Below, one piece after another: positions 9,334 through 18,124 of a DNA stretch of 64,000 bases. Both the position numbers and the translations under genes were made by a program. Numbering within the stretch: position 1 is the stretch's first letter; the number at the start of each line of letters is the position of its first letter. The notes beneath the pieces were generated by a model, which was not told where the DNA came from, searched no databases, and saw only the letters and a program-made list of their open reading frames with translations. Source of the DNA: Campylobacter sp. RM12651 (GTDB taxonomy: Bacteria > Campylobacterota > Campylobacteria > Campylobacterales > Campylobacteraceae); NCBI RefSeq assembly GCF_022369475.1, contig NZ_CP059600.1, positions 1,488,001 to 1,552,000 of the forward strand, read 5' to 3'.

Positions 9334-9810
9334 TTATATAATTTTTAATAAATTTTTTATAAATATATATGTAATAATTATAAAAGATAATAATAAAAAA
9401 TAAAAATTATAATATGCAAATACACTTAAAAAATCTAAAATTAAAATATTATAAGATTTTAAAAAAGATTTATATATCAGCATATTTAGAATTAAAATAG
9501 CTAATATAAATAACTTAATAAGTAAAGATTTTTGACTTGTATTAGTGTTTATATTAGTATTAAGATTTGCAAAAATCATTATAAATAAAAACAACAATAA
9601 AAATATAAAATTAAACCCTAAAAATAAAACTTCACTTTTTAATAAATAATAATTTATAAAAGGATAAGATAAAAATAAAATCAATAAAATATTTTTATAT
9701 ACTTTCTTAACCCTATAAACCAAGCTAATGCCTAGAATATAAAGAAAAATAAATACAAAAGATATATTTAAAATTTGAAAAACATATTCAAATAATATAT
9801 AAAAAAACAA
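9334..9810 (-). CDS. Hypothetical membrane protein, probably the 3' part of a frameshifted gene
   Basis: The product is not recognised. The 158-aa frame starts with TTG, lacks a convincing Shine-Dalgarno and is nearly all hydrophobic, with about five membrane segments. A second frame opens upstream at an ATG (9914-9916) that overlaps the marR stop by 14 nt; it encodes about 41 residues before a TGA inside this ORF. Removing one T from the 7-T run at 9801-9807 (A run on the plus strand) joins both into one ~194-aa membrane protein. The break is therefore a mutation, a slippage-controlled switch or an assembly error. It would be the last gene of the MBL-marR operon. Confidence 0.5.
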   Translation of the reverse strand: MFFYILFEYVFQILNISFVFIFLYILGISLVYRVKKVYKNILLILFLSYPFINYYLLKSEVLFLGFNFIFLLLFLFIMIFANLNTNINTNTSQKSLLIKLFILAILILNMLIYKSFLKSYNILILDFLSVFAYYNFYFLLLSFIIITYIFIKNLLKII

Positions 9811-9902
9811 AAAATATACCTAGTAAAGATAGGAATTTAAAATAAAGTTTTTTAGATAAATCTATATGAAAATTCAATAAAAATATATTTAGCAAAATCT
9901 CT

Positions 9903-10325
9903 TTAATTTCTTTCATTTTCAATACTCTTTTGTATATTATCTAGCTTATTTATAAAATAATCAAGCTCATTTTCATCTTTAAAAACACTTAGAATTTTAT
10001 CTAACATAATATTGTCTATTTTGGTGCAAATTAGTGCTAATTCTTTGGCTTTTTTTGTAGGACTTAAAATAAAGGCTCTTTTATCATTTTGATTAGTTTT
10101 TCTAATAACTAAGTCTTTTAAAACAAGCTTATCAACTATTGCTTTTATTGTGTTTTGGTCTTTTTGGGTAAGTTCTGAAAGCTCTTTTTGTGAGATTTTT
10201 GGGCTTTTACATAAAGCATTTAAGACTATCCATTGTTCAGGTGTAATGTCTAAGTCTAAAAATGATTTATGTAAATGCTGATAAATAATCCTAGCAGTCG
10301 CACAGATTTTAATACCTATATTCAT
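9903..10325 (-). CDS. MarR-family transcriptional regulator
   Basis: This winged-helix repressor has the MarR-fold order: helix, HTH (ISQKELSELTQKDQNTIKAIVDKLVLKDLVIR), then the wing (QNDKRAFILSPTKKAKEL). The frame is open to 10340. I choose the ATG at 10325 because AAGGAG lies six bases before it. It follows the metallo-beta-lactamase-fold gene with a short gap. It may bind the inverted repeat upstream of that gene (11234-11253) and so regulate its own operon. Confidence 0.85.
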   Translation of the reverse strand: MNIGIKICATARIIYQHLHKSFLDLDITPEQWIVLNALCKSPKISQKELSELTQKDQNTIKAIVDKLVLKDLVIRKTNQNDKRAFILSPTKKAKELALICTKIDNIMLDKILSVFKDENELDYFINKLDNIQKSIENERN

Positions 10326-10355
10326 ATTATCTCCTTGCAACTGCTATTTTAACTA

Positions 10356-11213
10356 TTAATTGTTATCTAATTTTGCTTTTATATGTCCTTTGTATTCTTT
10401 ATACCAAGCATCTATGCCTTCTTTTCCTATGATATATGGATGGGTTTTGAAATTATTATTATAAATGTTTTCTAATTTTTCATATCCATTATTTCTAAAT
10501 AAATGTGATTCTAGCTTTGCTACTACATTGTTTTTATCAAGCTCTTTTTTAAACTCATCTAAAGATTTATCATAAGCAATTTGTAGATTTTTATCTTTTG
10601 AAATTCCATTACCGCCCCATAAAAATACATTAAATTTCTTACCATTAAACGAGCTTTCAAAGATAATTGAAGTAGTTCCTATGGTATGCCCTGGGGTTAA
10701 GAAAGTTTTGATTTCTTTATTACCGAGCTTTATTATTTCTTTATCTTTTAGTAAATGATTAATCGTTGGCTTAGGATATTTTGGGTCATTTGGGCCTTCG
10801 TTGTATGAATACATAAAATCCTTATCAATAGCACTCATCATAACTTTTGCGTTATATTTATCTTGAAAATACTTAGCCCCACCATAATGATCGCCATGTC
10901 CATGAGTAATTAAGACAATTTTTACATCTTTTGGGTCTAAATTATAAGCTTTTAACCCATTTTCAATCACTTTTGCATCATCATTATCCCACATAGCATC
11001 AATTAAAATTATGCCTTCGCTAGTTGTTATTGCGTATGCTACAACGCTTTTTGTCCCAAGACAATAAACATCATCAAAAACCTTAGTAGGCTTTAATGGA
11101 GTATGGTCGTGTAATAATTGTAAAAGCTCCTTAGGAGGCGTGTCATCATTAGCTAATAAATTAGCACCTAAAATACTAAATGCACAAAATAAAATCGTTG
11201 CAAATCTTTTCAT
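10356..11213 (-). CDS. Secreted metallo-beta-lactamase-fold hydrolase (subclass B3-like)
   Basis: A signal peptide (residues 1-21, ending ANLLAND) sends this 285-aa protein to the periplasm. It carries the zinc motif HGHGDH, a second His in PGHTIGTTSI and a third plausible ligand in LESHLFRNN. The fold is MBL; secretion and motif spacing recall B3 beta-lactamases. Whether it cleaves beta-lactams, lactones or other esters cannot be read from sequence. It is first in an operon with a MarR regulator, a common arrangement for inducible detoxification enzymes. Confidence 0.78.
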   Translation of the reverse strand: MKRFATILFCAFSILGANLLANDDTPPKELLQLLHDHTPLKPTKVFDDVYCLGTKSVVAYAITTSEGIILIDAMWDNDDAKVIENGLKAYNLDPKDVKIVLITHGHGDHYGGAKYFQDKYNAKVMMSAIDKDFMYSYNEGPNDPKYPKPTINHLLKDKEIIKLGNKEIKTFLTPGHTIGTTSIIFESSFNGKKFNVFLWGGNGISKDKNLQIAYDKSLDEFKKELDKNNVVAKLESHLFRNNGYEKLENIYNNNFKTHPYIIGKEGIDAWYKEYKGHIKAKLDNN

Positions 11214-11233
11214 ACTAGACCTTTCTTTAAAAA

Positions 11234-11253
11234 TTAATATGTATGCGTATTAA
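11234..11253. promoter_or_regulatory. Candidate operator for the MBL-marR operon
   Basis: A 20-bp inverted repeat, TTAATA-N8-TATTAA, lies 21-40 bases upstream of the MBL start, about where the promoter -10 region would be. MarR proteins bind inverted repeats of this size, and a marR gene is in the same operon. Binding is inferred. Confidence 0.4.
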
Positions 11254-11281
11254 ATTTACACCATAAAAATTAATAACAAAC

Positions 11282-12205
11282 TTAAAACCTATTAATTATT
11301 TCTATTTCGCTTTGTTTAAAGTCTAGCGTTTGGGCTTTATTATTTAAATTAAGCTCTATATAAACAACATCACTTAAGCTAGATAAAATCAATACATCTT
11401 TTAATACATAATTTCCATCGCTTAATTTACAGATATTTTTCTCCCCTTTTTTAATATCACAATCATTAATATCTAGCTTTTTATAATTTATAAAATAACT
11501 CATATATAAACTATTTTTACTAACCACAATATCAGTTCTAAACCCACCAATATTGGCTAATTTAACAACTTTAATATCAAGACTAAAAAAATACCAAATA
11601 GAGCAAATTATCCAAATAATTTTTATAATCAAACTAAATCTTTTAAAAAAATATGCAAAAAAACATAAAGTAATAAATATAGCCATCATAACATTTAAAC
11701 AATGATTTATCGTTGGAAAAGTTACATTTTCGTTTTGATATATTTGAACTAAACTTAAAAATACTAATTCAATTATGATAATTACTATAATTACAAATAA
11801 TAAAAATACTCTTTCATACAAAAAATTAAGAATTTTAAAGCCAAATTTATTTGACTTTTTTCTTTTACAAGCTAAAAGCACAACAAATTCAATCATAACA
11901 TAAGGAATAATCCCAATAAAAATAGAATAAACAAAACACACATATCCAAATGTAAGTAATAAATTAAAATCAAATCTAGGCAAATACCCAACTTCAAATA
12001 AATAATATTTTGTATAAGCTATTACAGAAACAAAAGTTATTAAAACTAAAGAAAATCTCATAGTTTTTACAAATATATTGGCGAGTTTTAATAATTTAAA
12101 ATAATTAAAATAAAGCCTTTTAAATTCTATTTTGTAATTTAACATTAATCTTTTAGTATTCCTAGCAAAACAAATTCTAAATTTTTTAAAAAATTTATCA
12201 GACAT
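11282..12205 (-). CDS. Hypothetical integral membrane protein
   Basis: The family is not recognised. I start it at the ATG at 12205 (MSDKFFKKF), five bases after a strong AAGGAG, rather than the frame's first ATG nine residues earlier. The 307-aa product has a basic N-terminus (residues 1-50), about five hydrophobic segments between roughly 55 and 215, and a ~90-residue C-terminal soluble domain ending LDFKQSEIEIINRF. It stands alone between the MBL operon and the plus-strand marR gene. Confidence 0.6.
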   Translation of the reverse strand: MSDKFFKKFRICFARNTKRLMLNYKIEFKRLYFNYFKLLKLANIFVKTMRFSLVLITFVSVIAYTKYYLFEVGYLPRFDFNLLLTFGYVCFVYSIFIGIIPYVMIEFVVLLACKRKKSNKFGFKILNFLYERVFLLFVIIVIIIIELVFLSLVQIYQNENVTFPTINHCLNVMMAIFITLCFFAYFFKRFSLIIKIIWIICSIWYFFSLDIKVVKLANIGGFRTDIVVSKNSLYMSYFINYKKLDINDCDIKKGEKNICKLSDGNYVLKDVLILSSLSDVVYIELNLNNKAQTLDFKQSEIEIINRF

Positions 12206-12281
12206 TTTTACTCCTTTTTTTAAATTTAGCAAAAATATCTTTTACTTTTTAAAAAATTCAATAAATTTTTTAATATTTTTA

Positions 12282-12287
12282 TATAAT
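12282..12287 (+). promoter_or_regulatory. -10 element for marR/cupin genes
   Basis: A perfect TATAAT lies 23 nt before the marR ATG, within T-rich DNA typical of Campylobacter sigma-70 promoters. No clear -35 is seen, which is normal in this group. Confidence 0.4.
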
Positions 12288-12310
12288 AAAAAAAATTATA
12301 AGGACAAAAT

Positions 12311-12733
12311 ATGAACTCAAGCTTATTTTTAATGGGAAGAATAAAAGAACTATCAAATGAATTGATTTTAAAAGAACTTAGCAAAAGAGTAGAATTTGAT
12401 TTATCCTTTTCTCACGCTGATATTTTAAATATATTATTTGATGAAAAAGAATATTGTATGGTTCAAATAGCACAAAAAATACATAGAAGCAAGGCTACAA
12501 TTAGCTCTTTAATAGACAAATTAGAACAAAATGGATATATCACAAAAAGCCAAAGTAGTAACGATAGTAGAATGTATTTAATAAAAGCAACTCAAAAAAC
12601 TTTAGATTTAAAACCAATATTTGAAGAAGTATCAAATATAGTTTTTGAAAAATTACTTAAAAACTTTTCAAAAGCAGAAGAGTTATTTTTAGAAGAATTA
12701 TTAGAAAAAATGCTAAATAACATAAAAAATTAA
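12311..12733 (+). CDS. MarR-family transcriptional regulator
   Basis: This 140-aa winged-helix protein has the MarR layout: N-terminal dimerisation helix, HTH (YCMVQIAQKIHRSKATISSLIDKLEQNGYITK), wing with conserved Asp-Ser-Arg (NDSRMYLIKATQKT), and a C-terminal dimer helix. AAGGAC precedes the ATG. A cupin gene follows 57 nt downstream on the same strand, so regulator and cupin are probably co-transcribed. The ligand is unknown. Confidence 0.82.
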   Translation: MNSSLFLMGRIKELSNELILKELSKRVEFDLSFSHADILNILFDEKEYCMVQIAQKIHRSKATISSLIDKLEQNGYITKSQSSNDSRMYLIKATQKTLDLKPIFEEVSNIVFEKLLKNFSKAEELFLEELLEKMLNNIKN

Positions 12734-12790
12734 AATATATTTAACTTTTTATGCAAAAATAGTTCGTTATCAAACTAAAAAGGAGTCAAA

Positions 12791-13150
12791 ATGAGTAATG
12801 GATTTAGTGTAAAAAGTCTAGGAGAATTTAAAAATATTCAAAGAATTGATTTAAAAGAAGCTTTAGGATTTACATCTTGTGAAATAAGTATTAACACAAT
12901 GGAAGCAAATACTAATGTGCCTTTTGTTCATCATCATAAAGAAAACGAAGAAGTTTATATTGTCTTAGATGGTAATGGGGAAATAAAGTTAGATAATGAA
13001 CTAATTTTAATTAAAACAGGAGATATAATTAGAGTTGCACCTAGTGTAAAAAGACAGATTTTTGCAAAAACTAAACTAAATTATATCTGTATTCAAGCAA
13101 AAGAAAATTCTCTAACCCAATACACTTTTAGCGATGGCGTAGTAGAGTAA
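12791..13150 (+). CDS. Small cupin-domain protein
   Basis: This 119-aa single-domain cupin has motif 1 (VPFVHHHKENEEVYIVLDGNGEI, with three His and a Glu for a metal) and motif 2 (KTGDIIRVAPSVKRQIFA). Motif 2 lacks the usual second-motif His (Lys/Arg instead), so metal binding may be partial. Single-domain cupins include isomerases, small dioxygenases and ligand sensors; no specific role can be chosen. Its neighbour is a MarR regulator. AAGGAG precedes the ATG and a bidirectional terminator follows. Confidence 0.75.
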   Translation: MSNGFSVKSLGEFKNIQRIDLKEALGFTSCEISINTMEANTNVPFVHHHKENEEVYIVLDGNGEIKLDNELILIKTGDIIRVAPSVKRQIFAKTKLNYICIQAKENSLTQYTFSDGVVE

Positions 13151-13151
13151 T

Positions 13152-13177
13152 TTAACTTAGGAGCAATCCTAAGTTAA
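13152..13177. terminator. Bidirectional terminator between cupin gene and gltS
   Basis: A perfect 11-bp inverted repeat (TTAACTTAGGA/TCCTAAGTTAA) with a GCAA tetraloop lies between two convergent genes and overlaps the gltS stop codon. The stem's A/T ends can act on either strand. Confidence 0.75.
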
Positions 13178-14364
13178 GCAAATATATTAATCAAATAAGT
13201 ATTCAAAGGAATAGCCACAATATCTATCAAAACAGAACCACACAAAGGAACTATCAAAAACGCAGGTTTTGAGAATAAAGAATATCTATTGCAAGCAGCA
13301 TTCATATTTGCAACCGCATTAGGAGTAGCACCCAAGCCATGCCCCATTAATCCAGCACACATAATAGCACTATCATAGTTTTTCCCACACAATCTAAACA
13401 CAACAAATATTGCAAACAATACTAAAACAACAACTTGAACAAAAAGCGTAATCAATAAAGGCATAGCAACCACGCTTAATTCATTGATTTTTAAACTCAT
13501 CATAGCCATAGTTAAAAATATTCCTAAGCTAAGCTCACTAATAGTATCTATTGTGTATTGATTTAGTTTAAATATATTAAAGACATCATTTATATTTCTA
13601 ATTAGCATTGCTATTAACATAGCACCCACATAGCTTGGCAAAGAATAGCCACTAAGTTTTGTAAATAATGAACTTATATAAAATCCAATGCACATAATAC
13701 AAAGTATTAAAAATAAAGATTTTAAAAATTCTTGATAACTTGCGTGATGAATATTGTGCTTTAGCGGGTCAATATCTTGTATATCTTCGTTTGTTTTTAT
13801 CTCTAATTTATATTTAAGTATTAAATATCTACATAAAGGCCCACCGAGTAAAGAGCCGCTTATTAAACCAAAAGTAGCCGCTGCAATTGCTACTACTTTA
13901 GCATTGCTAAGACCACTTAAATCTTCCACCATACCACCAAAAGCAATAGCATTTCCGTGTCCTCCTTCTAAAGCAACAGCCCCACTTAAAATTCCATATA
14001 AACTATTTAGCCCAAAAGCATTCATCATAGTAATTCCAATAGCATTTTGCATAATAGCCATTGCCCAGCAACACGCTAAATATATTAAAAGCAATTTACC
14101 ACCAACTTTTAATAATCTAGCACTTCCGCTAAGCCCTACAACACTAAAAAATACAACCATAAAAGGAGTTTGCAATGACTTATCAAATTCAATATTAATA
14201 TCTATAAAGGTTAAAAACCATACTAAAATACTTACCAAAAATCCACCAACAACAGGAGCTGGGATACAAAATTTTTCTAAAAAATTGATTTTAGTTTTTA
14301 AAAACATTCCAAACAATAAAACACCAATGCTAATTGCCAATACGCTCAAACTATCAAAACTCAT
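13174..14364 (-). CDS. gltS: Sodium/glutamate symporter GltS
   Basis: This inner-membrane Na+-coupled glutamate permease (396 aa) has the two inverted halves of the ESS family. Diagnostic blocks are SGAVALEGGHGNAIAFG in the first half and CAGLMGHGLGATPNAVANMNA in the second, which form the re-entrant loops of the substrate site. Around ten membrane segments are visible. Its start overlaps the hutG stop by 4 nt (ATGA), so glutamate transport is translationally coupled to a glutamate-producing enzyme. Confidence 0.9.
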   Translation of the reverse strand: MSFDSLSVLAISIGVLLFGMFLKTKINFLEKFCIPAPVVGGFLVSILVWFLTFIDINIEFDKSLQTPFMVVFFSVVGLSGSARLLKVGGKLLLIYLACCWAMAIMQNAIGITMMNAFGLNSLYGILSGAVALEGGHGNAIAFGGMVEDLSGLSNAKVVAIAAATFGLISGSLLGGPLCRYLILKYKLEIKTNEDIQDIDPLKHNIHHASYQEFLKSLFLILCIMCIGFYISSLFTKLSGYSLPSYVGAMLIAMLIRNINDVFNIFKLNQYTIDTISELSLGIFLTMAMMSLKINELSVVAMPLLITLFVQVVVLVLFAIFVVFRLCGKNYDSAIMCAGLMGHGLGATPNAVANMNAACNRYSLFSKPAFLIVPLCGSVLIDIVAIPLNTYLINIFA

Positions 14365-15233
14365 ATAACAGCCTTTCTTAATAAAATATAAGCTAAATAA
14401 GCGCTTAATTTAGCAGTATGATTATCTATATCATATTTTGGATTAAACTCGCAAATATCAGCTAAAGCAACTTTTTTACTATCTAAAATAATTTTTAGTA
14501 TCGGTAAAATTTGTTGCAAACTAATACCATAAACAGCAGGAGCACTAACACCTGGTGCATAACTTAAAGAAAACACATCAATATCAATACTAAGATATAA
14601 AACATCGCAATCTAATATAAATTCTTTTACAATTTTTGCTGAATTATCAAAGTCTTTATCTAAAACATATTTAGCATTCATATCTTGCATAGTATTAAAT
14701 AAAGCTTGAGTATTTGATAAAGCATTTGCCCCAATACATAAATATTTATAAAAATAATTATTTGATTTTGCGTATTTATAAGCTTCATAAAACGAATTGC
14801 CTGAAGTGTGTTGGGGTTGAATTCTCACATCAAAATGTGCGTCAAAATTAATAACACCTACATTTTGTTTATTATCTAATAAAGCCTTAATTCCAGCCAA
14901 AGAAGTTTCGTGACCACCACCTAAAATAACGCAATAATCTTGATTTTTTAATACTAAATTAAGCTTATCGTATAATAAATCATCAGCTTCTTCTAGGCTT
15001 TTAAAATTATCAATATTACCTAAATCATCAAAGCTAAAATCATCAAATACAGCAAAATTTGCCATATTTTTTCTAATAATATTCGGTGCTAATTCGCTAC
15101 CAACTCTTCCGTGATTTCTATCTACACCTAAACTAGAACAAAATCCTATTAATTTATTTGAAGATGAAGTATTTAAACATTTAAAAACTCTGTTATGAAT
15201 ACTTTCTTCGCCATCATTTCTTCCAATCCACAT
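14361..15233 (-). CDS. hutG: Formimidoylglutamase (ureohydrolase family)
   Basis: This manganese enzyme would hydrolyse N-formimidoyl-L-glutamate to glutamate and formamide, the last step of one histidine-degradation route. Metal ligands of the arginase fold are present: His108 in GGGHE, Asp131/His133/Asp135 in FDAHFD, and Asp217/Asp219 in SIDIDVF. The N-terminal WIGRNDGEE and the loop HTSGNSFYE resemble HutG more than arginase or agmatinase. No hutH, hutU or hutI is in the window, so the substrate source is unknown. It sits first in a two-gene operon with gltS. Other ureohydrolase specificities remain possible. Confidence 0.75.
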   Translation of the reverse strand: MWIGRNDGEESIHNRVFKCLNTSSSNKLIGFCSSLGVDRNHGRVGSELAPNIIRKNMANFAVFDDFSFDDLGNIDNFKSLEEADDLLYDKLNLVLKNQDYCVILGGGHETSLAGIKALLDNKQNVGVINFDAHFDVRIQPQHTSGNSFYEAYKYAKSNNYFYKYLCIGANALSNTQALFNTMQDMNAKYVLDKDFDNSAKIVKEFILDCDVLYLSIDIDVFSLSYAPGVSAPAVYGISLQQILPILKIILDSKKVALADICEFNPKYDIDNHTAKLSAYLAYILLRKAVI

Positions 15234-15327
15234 AAAACTCTCCTTAAATATCTTATACTTTAAGTTGTTTTAATTAAATAAACAAGAAATACTTAAAAAT
15301 TGAGTTTAATATGTGTAATTTGGTAAT

Positions 15328-15354
15328 AAAATTAGGAAATAAATTCCTAATTTT
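15328..15354 (-). terminator. Terminator after citF
   Basis: A perfect 11-bp stem (AAAATTAGGAA/TTCCTAATTTT) with an ATAAA loop overlaps the citF stop codon (TAG). On the minus strand the 3' arm itself ends in TTTT. Confidence 0.75.
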
Positions 15355-16897
15355 GTAAAGATTTATAAATCACATCTAAAACGCTGCCATCACGATATTC
15401 TACAACGCCTACTACCTCATCGCCAAATTTAATACTAGCTGGTTTGCCTGTGATTTTTTCCGCCATTTCTTTTAGTTCTTCAATCGTATATAATTTAATA
15501 CCTGCTTTTGTGAAATTCTCTATTAAATCAGTTCTTTTAGGATTTACTGCAATTCCGTAATCAGTGCAAACCACATCAACATTTGCTCCTGGGGTGCAAA
15601 TCGTGCTTACATTATCAACTACAATTGGAATTCTAGCACGAATTAATGGTGCTAAAATCATTGCAATTTTTGCACCTTCAGCAGTATCTTGGTGTCCGCC
15701 TATTGCTTGATTAATAACACCTGTTGAAGTAGTAATTACATTTACATTGAAATTCGTATCAATCTCAAGTGCTCCTAACATTACAAAATCTAATTGATTT
15801 ACCGCTGGAGTAACTAGATTTGGATTTGCATAAAAAGATGCTGATATTTCATAATGTTTTGGATTTTTTGCAAGTGAACTAACAGCATCTAAATCAAAAC
15901 TTTGAGTATCAAAAAGCGCATCCATTAAACCATTTTCATGCAAATCAACTAAGGCAGCAGTGATACCACCAACACCTAAACTAGCAGTGATATTATGCTT
16001 AATCATCTCTTCTTTTAAAAGCTTAGTTACAGCTAAAGAAGCGCCCGCAGCTCCTGTTTGGAAACTAAAGCCATTTTTAAATAAACCTGATGCTAATATA
16101 CATTTTAAAGCATTTTCAGCTATTAAAATATCTCTTGGATTATCATTAAAACGAATTGCACCTGATACTATACCTTTTGGATCGCCAATACTCTCAATCT
16201 CACAAACAAAATCCACCATAGTTTGGTCAATACTAGCAGGAAGATTTATTCCATCTACTAAATTATCAGTAATTGCAATAACTTTATTAGCATACATAGC
16301 ATCAACCTTAGCATAACCTAAACTACCACACGCAGATTTGCCTGTATAACCATTAAGATTACCAAATTTATCACAACTTGGAGCACCAATAAATGCTACA
16401 TCAATTTTAAGTGAGCCATCTTCAATAGCTCTAGCACGACCACCATGACTTCTAATAATTACAGGAGTTTTTAATCCGCCATTACTAATAAAAGAACCCA
16501 ATGGCTCTCTTAGACCACTTGTTTGAAGACTTGTTACAACACCATTTTTAATATGCTCAATTAAAGGTTTATGGCAAGTTGAAAGAGAACTTGCTGCTAC
16601 GCAAAGATTTTTAATACCTAGCTTGCTTATTTCTTCTAAAACTAGATTTAAAATATAATCTCCACTTCTAAAATGGTGATGAAAACTTATTGTCATACCA
16701 TCTTTTAAGCCTGATTTTATAATAGCGTCTTTTATACTTGAGACTAATTTATCTTCTTTTTTGCCAACTCTAATAGCTGCACCGATTTTACGCTCTTTTG
16801 GTTGTTTTAATTCTCCACTATATACAACTACATCTTTATAATTAGCAATTTTATTAGGTATTTTTCTATTAACTGCATTTACTTTATACATAATCAT
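15347..16897 (-). CDS. citF: Citrate lyase alpha subunit (citrate:acetyl-ACP transferase)
   Basis: This cytoplasmic subunit swaps acetyl for citryl on the acyl carrier CitD. The 516-aa protein shows family I CoA-transferase features: GMTISFHHHFRSGDYILNLVLEEI near the N-terminus, the GLREPLGSFISNGG block, RSHGGRARAIEDG, and the C-terminal PIVVDNVSTICTPGANVDVVCTDYGIAVNP. Its start overlaps the citE stop by 4 nt. Together with CitE and CitD it makes citrate lyase, which cleaves citrate to acetate and oxaloacetate without ATP. Confidence 0.93.
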   Translation of the reverse strand: MIMYKVNAVNRKIPNKIANYKDVVVYSGELKQPKERKIGAAIRVGKKEDKLVSSIKDAIIKSGLKDGMTISFHHHFRSGDYILNLVLEEISKLGIKNLCVAASSLSTCHKPLIEHIKNGVVTSLQTSGLREPLGSFISNGGLKTPVIIRSHGGRARAIEDGSLKIDVAFIGAPSCDKFGNLNGYTGKSACGSLGYAKVDAMYANKVIAITDNLVDGINLPASIDQTMVDFVCEIESIGDPKGIVSGAIRFNDNPRDILIAENALKCILASGLFKNGFSFQTGAAGASLAVTKLLKEEMIKHNITASLGVGGITAALVDLHENGLMDALFDTQSFDLDAVSSLAKNPKHYEISASFYANPNLVTPAVNQLDFVMLGALEIDTNFNVNVITTSTGVINQAIGGHQDTAEGAKIAMILAPLIRARIPIVVDNVSTICTPGANVDVVCTDYGIAVNPKRTDLIENFTKAGIKLYTIEELKEMAEKITGKPASIKFGDEVVGVVEYRDGSVLDVIYKSLQN

Positions 16898-17784
16898 TCT
16901 CCTTTATAAAGACCACTAGCTTTAGCTAATTCAAGCACTCTTAAAGCTCTAATAATAATTGGACCATCTACCATTTTGCCATCAACTGCAATTACACCTA
17001 TGCTATTTTTTTCAGCTTCTTTAGCTGCATTTACTACTTTTAAAGCATCTATTATTTCTTTTTCTTTTGGAGTATAAATATCATGAACTATTTTGATTTG
17101 ACTTGGATGAACTACTGATTTGCCATCAAAACCTAAGTCTTTTATAAATTGCACTTCTTCAGCAAATGAAACTTTATCTTTTATATTTGAAAAAACGGTG
17201 TCAAAACAATATAAATTATTGCTTCTTGCTGCGTGAATTATCTGCTCTCTTGCATAATAAAGCTCCATTGCGTGTTTGCTTCTAGTTGTTTTTAAATTCG
17301 TTACATAATCTTCAGCTCCAAGAGCAATCCCCATTAATCTATCACTTGCCTTTGCAATCTCACAAGCATTAATAACCCCAGTAGCACTCTCAATTGCTGC
17401 TAGAATTAAAGTTTTTTTAGGACGATTTAATTTATGCTCAACTTCGCTTATTAATTCATCTACTTCTTTAACTTCGTTTGCATTATCAGTCTTTGGAAGT
17501 CTTATAACATCAACTCCAGCACTAACCATAGCTATTACATCATCTCTTCCGTAAGGAGAATTTAAAGCATTTATTCTTACAACAACTTCAGTTGAACCAT
17601 AATTAATCTTTTTAAGAGTTTCATAAGTTAGCATTCTAGCCGCATCTTTTGCTGAAATACTTACTGCATCTTCTAAGTCAATCATAATAGAATCACTTCC
17701 ATAAATATGTGCGTCTATTAATTTTGCAGGTGCATTTCCGGGCAAGAACATCATACTTCTTCTAAGTCTATCTTTATTTAGCAT
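16894..17784 (-). CDS. citE: Citrate lyase beta subunit (citryl-ACP lyase)
   Basis: This subunit splits citryl-ACP to acetyl-ACP and oxaloacetate. The 296-aa TIM-barrel protein starts with the family hallmark RRSMMFLPGNAPAKL and continues with DSIMIDLEDAVSISAKDAAR, where Glu and Asp bind Mg2+. VVVRINALNSPYGRDD and the later GKSVVHPSQI are also conserved. It overlaps citD by 7 nt and citF by 4 nt, so the subunits are made in one transcript. Confidence 0.94.
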   Translation of the reverse strand: MLNKDRLRRSMMFLPGNAPAKLIDAHIYGSDSIMIDLEDAVSISAKDAARMLTYETLKKINYGSTEVVVRINALNSPYGRDDVIAMVSAGVDVIRLPKTDNANEVKEVDELISEVEHKLNRPKKTLILAAIESATGVINACEIAKASDRLMGIALGAEDYVTNLKTTRSKHAMELYYAREQIIHAARSNNLYCFDTVFSNIKDKVSFAEEVQFIKDLGFDGKSVVHPSQIKIVHDIYTPKEKEIIDALKVVNAAKEAEKNSIGVIAVDGKMVDGPIIIRALRVLELAKASGLYKGE

Positions 17785-18071
17785 AATTCACTCTCCCAAT
17801 CATAATCTTTTAAACTAGCTCTAAAAATAGCAGTTTTAAGTCTTGCACGAATTACTAAATCAAGCGCTCCTTTATCTTCTATTTTTATTGTTACATTTTT
17901 AATATCATATTCATCTAATACTTCATTAACGCTAGCTAATATTTGTTCTCCAAATTGTTTATAAACACTAGAATTTAATTCAATTTTCCTTCCCACATTA
18001 GCAGGACTTACACTAATTAAAACATCGCCTGATTCTAATGAACCAGCACTTGCAATAGTTGTAATCATCAA
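17778..18071 (-). CDS. citD: Citrate lyase gamma subunit (acyl carrier protein)
   Basis: This 97-aa acyl carrier has the prosthetic-group site SAGSLESGDVLI: Ser14 aligns with the serine of Klebsiella CitD that carries phosphoribosyl-dephospho-CoA. KGALDLVIRARLKTAIFRAS near the C-terminus also matches. Two ATGs occur back to back; AGGAG six to nine bases upstream supports the first. The genes that make and attach the prosthetic group (citG, citX) are not in this window. Confidence 0.92.
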   Translation of the reverse strand: MMITTIASAGSLESGDVLISVSPANVGRKIELNSSVYKQFGEQILASVNEVLDEYDIKNVTIKIEDKGALDLVIRARLKTAIFRASLKDYDWESELC

Positions 18072-18124
18072 ATCTCCTAATTAATTAAATTTTTTAAGTT
18101 TTCTTTTATTATTACAAAGATAAC

